The position numbers and the translations under genes are program-made. 64,000 nt of DNA from Forsythia viridissima (Eukaryota; Streptophyta; Magnoliopsida; Lamiales; Oleaceae). The DNA is taken from NCBI GenBank assembly GCA_030279155.1, contig CM059039.1, positions 43,827,176 to 43,891,175 of the forward strand, given 5' to 3'. Below the pieces are notes generated by a model. The model was not told the origin of the DNA, did not search any database, and saw only the letters and a list, made by a program, of their open reading frames with translations. This document shows positions 57,550-64,000 of this stretch, in pieces (position 1 is the stretch's first letter; each line of letters starts with the position of its first letter).

Positions 57550-59554
57550 GTATCAAACCTAAGAAATTAATGACCAGAAATCGTGGTTGACTTTTTTAAG
57601 GGTGATTAGACAAATGAAATGAAAGGTCATTAATTTGGAAAGCTAATCCCTTGCTTACGCCAATTAGATAAATAAATAGATAAATAAGCTTTCTTGGACA
57701 CTGTCCAGTCAATATACCATTGATGCTACAAGACAAAAAATTCCACGTCATTCCCACAAAATTTATTTTTGGGAAAGTCTAGGAAATTCCCTAGAATAAA
57801 GTCAGCAATAATATTCGTGTAATTGGACTCAATCTTGACTTACATGTTTAATATTTTATTATCGTAATTATGTTTTCGATTATAGGTTGACTTAGTTTAA
57901 TTTTTTTCAACTCGGCCTAATTGAGTAGATGGTTGAGTACATATTTTTTAATATATAATATCGACTATCTTAGCTAGCACATTTAATTTATGTGTTTTTA
58001 AAATAAATAAATAGAAGTTTACATATGTCATATAATGGGAGAGTCAATATCAATGACTAATGCCACTAGATTAATTTCAGAAAGATATGGTCTAAATCAT
58101 ATAAGGAGCACCTGATGTTGGTGACAAAATAGAAACATGAACTACTTGAGTTTCAATCTGTCAATTGGCTAACCATTTTCATTGCAAGCATAGTAAACAA
58201 AATATGTTGCACGGAAGCTCCGAATTGAGATTTTAGGCAAAATTTAAAAGAGAGAACGAACACAAAGAACTTATATGGTAAACCCATCGCTGGCTATAAT
58301 CAAACGAGGAGACTAGTAAAAAATAATGCATACTCAATCCCGAAACACCCCACATAATACCAAGAGCGTACAAATTAAGAAACACACCAAATCTCCCTTC
58401 AAAAATATGTATACTAGGTGAGGCTACAAAAAATTTCAAAATCTTGTCTAAAAATAGTCCGTAGCTATTTCACAACTTCAAGTGTTTCAGAAGTACAAAA
58501 AAACAAGGGCAGATACAAGGGAGAGCTCCCTATAGTGGAGCCCGTTGGCCCAAAAAACATCTTTTTTTGGTGTAGGAAATTGTTTTATTTTTGAAAAAAT
58601 AAACTTTTTATATATAATTTATATACATATATATATTATTTCAATTTTAGCTCCCGTATGATCCACCTCTCAAAAACGACTCCTATATTTATATATGTGA
58701 TAATTTTGTCACATACTTGATTTTATATTAAAATTCTACAATTACTTTTCAATAATTTAAATTTCAAATATAATTAAAAATAGTATTTTTAGAATAAAAA
58801 TAGTTAGATAATATTTTTTAAATTATTTTATATGTTGTGGTGTAGGTAAAAACTATCCCTTTATATATAGAAGAGATTAAAAGGGTTGGCTAATCATTCT
58901 ATTTAAGAATCTAGCTGTGGAATTCTACAAGCCTAATTCTTATTGTATGTTTTGGGTGATAAAATCTTATAAGAATCTGACTATTATCCCTTAATAATTT
59001 TGGTGACGACAAAAAATAAATAAAAAAGTAGTCCAATAATTAGAATTATTTTAATCTATAATAAAATCCAAAAGGTCAAATAATTTTCTACAAAAAAATT
59101 ATTAAATTATAGTATGATGCAGAAAGAAGGAAGTGAGTGGGGGAAAGGGTTGGCGGCAGCCGGCAGTAGGTGATGGACATATTATGGTGGTGGTGGTGAT
59201 CTTTATTTTGACCGATTTAAGTTTTCTATGGTTTTGAAATACTAAAAAAGTCAACGAGTAGGGTCCACACGGCAAATGAGCGTGCGGATACAGTGTCCAA
59301 ATGAGAGCCTAAGAGTCAGAGCCCGAAAGCGACCGTCAGTTTGTACCCAAACATTCCTCTTCTCTAATCATTTCATATCACTAACATCATTTTCATTTTG
59401 TTTCCTTATCATGTTTTCTAGTCCACCTTGCAACTTTCCCACCTCAAAAACCTCCTTAACTTTTCAAAATATCTACACCAAGGGGTGTCGGGGTAGGTGT
59501 GTGGGTTTTGCACAAAAATAATCTTATCACAATTTTGTACTATCAATTTTAATT
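57550..59554. other. Intergenic region upstream of the bHLH gene
   Basis: AT-rich; no gene or complete repeat identified. Several short open frames near 58233-58439 and 59276-59521 have no recognisable content. Confidence 0.35.
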
Positions 59555-59563
59555 GTCTTAAGT

Positions 59564-59750
59564 CGGAATTGATCTACTCACCATGGTGGAGAGTTTTTAT
59601 AACCCCTCCAGCCCAGTAAACACATGTCTAGTGAAGATTGATCAATGAAAAAATGCTTGACAAAAAAGTCAAGCACTTGACCAACCTCCACTGAACGTGT
59701 TTAGTAGAGATTATAAAAACTCCTCGCCATGGAAAATAAATCTATCCCCT
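59564..59750. mobile_element. Palindromic MITE, Mutator-type, 187 bp
   Basis: Perfect 9-bp target duplication GTCTTAAGT at 59555-59563 and 59751-59759. The element is one long imperfect hairpin (CCATGGTGGAGAGTTTTTAT on the left, CCATGGCGAGGAGTTTTTAT on the right arm) with TGCTTGAC/GTCAAGCA near the tip. Confidence 0.88.
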
Positions 59751-60102
59751 GTCTTAAGTATTTGATATTTTTATTTAAAATTAACAAATTTCGAATTACG
59801 TGTTTCAATTCTTTTAAACTTCTTACTACATCAATATGAAACATTAAATACATGTATTCATTTTTTGTGTACAATACGCATCCACCCGTGTACTAACAAC
59901 GAAACTGGAACGTGATTGTATTATTGTTTAAATTATCTTAACTAAAAAGTTAAATTGTTAGAGAGGCATCATACATATTTATTTAAATCTTATATTTAAT
60001 AGTGTTAGACACAAGTTGAAAATATTTATGCAAGCTAAATCGTTATATTTAGTGTTTGTAAGTAGTTTGAAGGTTGAAAGAATAGGTGTTTAAAATTTTA
60101 AA

Positions 60103-60104
60103 AC

Positions 60105-60192
<88 letters not shown>
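60103..60192. repeat. (TA)n microsatellite, about 90 bp
   Basis: Nearly pure dinucleotide run; likely length-variable and prone to cruciform or slippage. Confidence 0.95.
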
Positions 60193-60196
<4 letters not shown>

Positions 60197-60267
60197 TTCT
60201 AAACTAATTGAGTTTATTATTGTTTTAATTAGAAAACACTTATCCTGTATCATTTGTTGAATTTGAA

Positions 60268-60649
60268 CAGGGGCGGATTTAGGAGTCCAGATCTGCTGTC
60301 CTAAAATCATGTCACATTTGGTTGTCCCTCCAATAAAAATCTTATACATCATCAATAAAAGCAAATGTGAATGCATTAAATGTTGTTTATATTAATCCCT
60401 TCATATATTTATTTGGTTATGTGTAAGATTTTTATTGGAGGGACAGCCAAGGAGATATGATTTTTGGACAGCAGATTTGGATTCTGGATTTAGGTGGGCG
60501 GGACCGGACTATAGTCCAGTCTAGTCCTGTCTCGGAAAAAATAGTTTTTTATAGTGTAAAAAAATATTTTAGTGTAGCCCGGTCTTGAAGTCTAAATAAA
60601 AAAAATTCATTAGCAGTCCGGACTCTAAAAATTTCTAGATCCGCCTCTG
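60268..60649. mobile_element. hAT MITE containing a second nested MITE
   Basis: Ends CAGGGGCGGATTTAG and CAGAGGCGGATCTAG (reverse complement) match at 13 of 15. Flanks are AATTTGAA (60260-60267) and AATCTGAA (60650-60657), 7 of 8 alike. Without the nested insert the element is only about 170 bp. Confidence 0.85.
60284..60485. mobile_element. Nested Mutator-type MITE, 202 bp
   Basis: Perfect 9-bp flanks GGATTTAGG at 60275-60283 and 60486-60494, which are part of the outer hAT end. Inverted arms carry ATCTGCTGTCC and TGTCCCTCCAATAAAAATCT on both sides. Confidence 0.88.
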
Positions 60650-60657
60650 AATCTGAA

Positions 60658-62814
60658 CATGGAGTGCGTTTGTGTGGTCTTAATTATTAAATTTATTGTG
60701 TATGAATGTGTGTGTAGTTATGTGATACCAAAAAAAAAAAAAAAGCATAATGTAAAAGAAGTGCTTATAGAGAGAAAATAAGTAGGTCTTAATTACTTTC
60801 CATATAAAAAAGAAGAAGAAGAAGAAGAAGCAAAATTAGCTTTAATTTAGATATGTCATTATGCAAGAAATCATGCGGCTTGATTTGTTCCATACTAGGT
60901 TTAATCCCACACGTCCAATAATTGTAGTGATAACTTGGGCGTGAATCAAATTCTTTAAATGTCTCTCTACTCATTTCTTTGGGGTCACCTCTTAAAAACC
61001 CTTGATTGTTGGCTAATTTGTCTTTATATTATTAATATGTTTACAAATGACCCAACATTAGTAGCATGGCTATAGATTTTATGTTTGGTGAATCCACAAA
61101 ATAATTTTGTTCAACTTAATTAATTATTGCTTAACTGTCATTATATTTCTAAGTAGGGTTTAATTAGGAGCAAAAAACAAAAGGCAATTCCTAATAATTA
61201 TTTATGAAAAGTAACATATTGGCCATCCTTATTATTTATTATTTTTCATGTCTAAATCTTTTTAATTAGCAATCATTTTTATGAAATCTAATCTTATTGG
61301 ATTCTATTGGGTTTTAATATTTTTTATTAATTAAGGAGAAGCCTGTCCGCAAGCAAGACCCCTTTAGCCTTCACTTGTACTCATTTATTTTAATGGGTAA
61401 TTATATAAAGCAAAGATTATATGTATTTATTTAAATTTTGTATTCATTACATGCCCCTCACGGGCTAACCAAAATTGTTTTATCAAAGTCTGTCAATTAC
61501 ATAATTCTTTTTAAATGGTTAGAGTTTACTCTTTTACATCCAAGTCTAATGTTTTGCCCTAATATATACAAGCATTTCACTTAAAAGTTTGCTTGGTTAT
61601 AGAAAAGTTACTTTGTTCTCATGAGAAATGATTTAGAACTTATATTGAAGGCGTTTATAATAACTAATTCTACTAAGCCATCTTATATAAAAATCAACAA
61701 TATGATATTCGGTCATTATACCAATTGAACTATAATAACCCTTAAAAGTTAGGAACATCACGTTAATAGCAGTATCAAGATGAATTCTATTGATTGTGTA
61801 ATCTGAAAATTATGTTCGTAATCGAATAATCGAGCAACATATAAAAAGCTAAATAATGTCACAATATTTATCTAATTTACAATTATGCATGTATAACTCT
61901 AAAACATTAAGTGTTACATTCATTATTACAGAGTAACATACATCGGTCGTGTGAAGTAAAGTCGAAAACTATCAGTAGCCTAATTGGTAAAATATTGTGT
62001 TTCTTCAAAAACAACACGTTCTTTTAAGATATTAGAGTATTGATATCTATATGAAATTGTACTTTTTCAAGAGCACCAATACAATATTCTTTTAGAATAT
62101 TAATATTTATAAAATATATGTTTATTCGATAAAAAAAAATACAATAAAACATATCTATGGTGATACTCTGTATAGGAATAACCTCCATGTAGTCATAAAA
62201 ATTTGTAGTCCCAACTTGGACTAGTTATAAATAAGAATAAACTCTACATTATAATAAGTTATAATGTTTCTAGGTCTCGCTCTATGGAACTTCCCTCCAC
62301 ATAGTAATAATTATATGTATATTGTTTAAAATATATGGTATGTTACATTAAAGGATTAAGATGACGTAAAATATTTATCTAAAGTTGTTTGAGACAATGA
62401 TTTATTTTTTTATAGTTGTTCCCACATCTTAGACTCTTAATATAATTTTGCATATTCCAACACTACATAAATACATGTGCTAGTTGTTTAAAACTATGTC
62501 TATATTTTTTATTAATGTCTATACTTTGAATTTGACATGTTCGATTAATTAATTATTAAGATAGTACATATATACTTTACATTTGTACCACTTGCACTAA
62601 AGATAATTAAGTCAAAATAATAACTTTTGTAACTACACATCTCTTAAATTATAACCTCTTCATAAAATTAATTTGGTCCCAACATTATGATTATATAGAG
62701 GTTTTACTAAATATATAATCATATAAATATTAGATATATAAAGTTGTGCTTTTCATAAGCAACTACGTAATATTGGTTTACTATATTGATACGAGAGTCC
62801 TGTTTCTTCGAGAA
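60658..62814. other. AT-rich intergenic region
   Basis: No gene. An A-run (60730-60744), an AAG run (60809-60830) and recurring short phrases such as TTCTTT.AGAATATTAA (about 62085 and 62805) suggest old repetitive DNA that I could not delimit. Confidence 0.35.
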
Positions 62815-62932
62815 TATTAACACATTATTTTTTTTAAAATTGTATTTGTAAAATATGAGAGAAAATATATGTGGAGAAATAATTTTATGTGTTGATTCAA
62901 TTGAATAATGATTGAATGGAATTGAATGATGT

Positions 62933-63005
<73 letters not shown>

Positions 63006-63156
63006 ATAGAAAACTAATAGAAACCTAATAAGAAAATGAATTCTACCTAGAATAGGAATATTACATATATGGTATCCTACTACAAATATAATTCTACCAA
63101 CAAAGTAAAGAATGAATAAGGTAAGTAAATATAAGGTAATTAAATATTTGTTAATA
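62815..63156 (-). repeat. 3' LTR of the right-edge copia element
   Basis: On the minus strand it starts TATTAACA after a decayed polypurine tract (TTGAGTAGGAG) and ends TGTTAATA, so the ends are inverse of each other. A (TA)n tract of about 66 bp (62937-63002) lies inside. The partner LTR is outside the window. Confidence 0.65.
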
Positions 63157-64000
63157 CTCCTACTCAAGTTGGAGCATGTATGTCAAAAGTGCCCAACTTG
63201 CGAGTGAATTTGTGAAATGTTTCATTGCCCATTGCTTTAGTAAATAAATCTACAATCTGATTGTTGCATGGAACATAGACCGTTACTCTGCCTTCCCAAG
63301 TCAATCGTCTTCTTCGTAGTCAAATCTTGGAGTGTTAACATAAGACTTATCATTACCTATCTTGTTGTTTAGGAGTGTCATGATCTGCTCATATTCTTTT
63401 GCTGTGAGCGTTTTTTCTTCCCTTGGGTTAAGTGTAGAAGCGGTAGCAGTGTTTGTGAAGCGTTTGTTTCGTGGCTTCATGTCCTTCCCATGAAACTTGG
63501 GCCCTGGAGAGAAGCCATGGATGAAATAGCAGGTATCAACAATGTGGCCAGTCATCCCACAGTGGGTGTACTGTTTATGTCCGGTCAACCGGTCCGACCG
63601 ATTTTTAGTTGGCCGATTGTCACCTTTCCGATTTGATCCCCAATTGCTAGACTTCTCCCAGTTGATTGAATGTTGCCCTCCACGATTTGTTGCAACCTCA
63701 ACTCGTCTTTCATGTTGCATTAAAATAGCGTTGACTCTTCTAGTATCTGGGAATGTGCTCATCATTAGTATGTTTCCACGAACTGTGGAATAAGAATCAT
63801 TCAATCCCATCAGGAATTGCATGACATTCTCCTTCTCATCCCTTTCAGCCAGTGCTCTAAGATTCTCACAAGTGCATCCAATTGGATTATGATAAGAACC
63901 CAATTCATCCTATAATCTTTTTAATTTGGTGTAATAGGCTGACACTGATTGATTTCCTTATCGATGCTCAGCAATTACTTGACGAATCTGATATATTCGC
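63157..64000 (-). pseudogene. Ty1/copia gag joined to the RNase H end (pol deleted), runs off the window
   Basis: Minus-strand gag from beyond 64000 to the stop at 63301 includes 'NVMQFLMGLNDSYSTVRGNI' and a zinc knuckle 'YTHCGMTGHIVDTC' whose first cysteine is tyrosine. Immediately after the stop the sequence becomes the C-terminal end of RNase H in another frame: 'RVTVYVPCNNQIVDLFTKAM', then '…KLGTFDIHAPT' and a stop at about 63165, followed by the LTR. Protease, integrase, reverse transcriptase and most of RNase H are missing, about 3 kb compared with the family. It would be a non-autonomous copia. Confidence 0.82.

Noticed and set aside
60098..60376. Open frame of Tyr-Ile repeats
   Set aside because: It is a translation of the (TA)n tract.
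62817..63167. Open frame of 116 residues on the minus strand
   Set aside because: It covers the LTR and its (TA)n tract and has no protein-like composition.

Overview
The window reads as AT-rich nuclear DNA of a dicot plant. Genes have GT-AG introns, the surroundings are dense with LTR retrotransposons, MITEs, hAT, Mutator and PIF/Harbinger elements, and one fragment resembles an endogenous pararetrovirus. I cannot name the species. Annotation is from reading the sequence only; no database search was run.

Four host genes look intact. (1) A seven-exon G-type lectin S-receptor-like kinase (13145-17249, minus, 815 aa). (2) An intronless small EF-hand protein of the KIC/PBP1 type (36769-37134, plus, 121 aa). 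(3) A four-exon FQR1-type quinone reductase (44008-50240, plus, 203 aa). (4) A seven-exon atypical bHLH factor of the bHLH112/bHLH123 type (55355-57348, minus, about 449 aa). The first three have the same identity and order as Arabidopsis At4g27290-At4g27280-At4g27270, as I remember that locus, so a conserved gene block seems to have been stretched to about 37 kb by transposons. A decayed second lectin receptor kinase (about 38633-40110) lies inside the block.

Layout: 1-1255 pararetrovirus pol fragment (minus). 1523-6230 and beyond, a decayed Ty1/copia element with a hAT element nested in its RNase H region. 7334-12381, a Ty3/gypsy chromovirus with both LTRs and a perfect 5-bp target duplication but an internal deletion of the reverse-transcriptase active site. 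13145-17249 the receptor kinase, with a MITE and a hAT element upstream. 18567-27491 a probable 8.9-kb PIF/Harbinger element with intact DDE transposase and Myb/SANT genes, plus an array of XhoI-type palindromes, a third long ORF and an F-box/LRR gene fragment. 27521-27792 a MITE with the same ends. 27868-29953 a Pack-MULE with a DUF1685 gene fragment and a nested hAT. 32196-34842 copia remnant (minus). 34853-35042 palindromic MITE. 36769-37134 EF-hand gene. 38633-40110 kinase pseudogene. 44008-50240 quinone reductase, whose second intron holds a hAT within a hAT and a MITE. 51464-52998 second Pack-MULE with a DUF1645-like fragment. 53708-54060 TRIM-like element. 55355-57348 bHLH gene. 59564-59750 and 60268-60649 MITEs, the latter nested. 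62815-64000 an internally deleted copia element running off the window.

The transposon story dominates. Many insertions can be dated relative to one another because target-site duplications are readable. The best candidate for something not well described is the composite Harbinger element. It pairs two apparently functional mobility genes with a palindrome array and a 385-residue plant-transposon ORF of unknown function.
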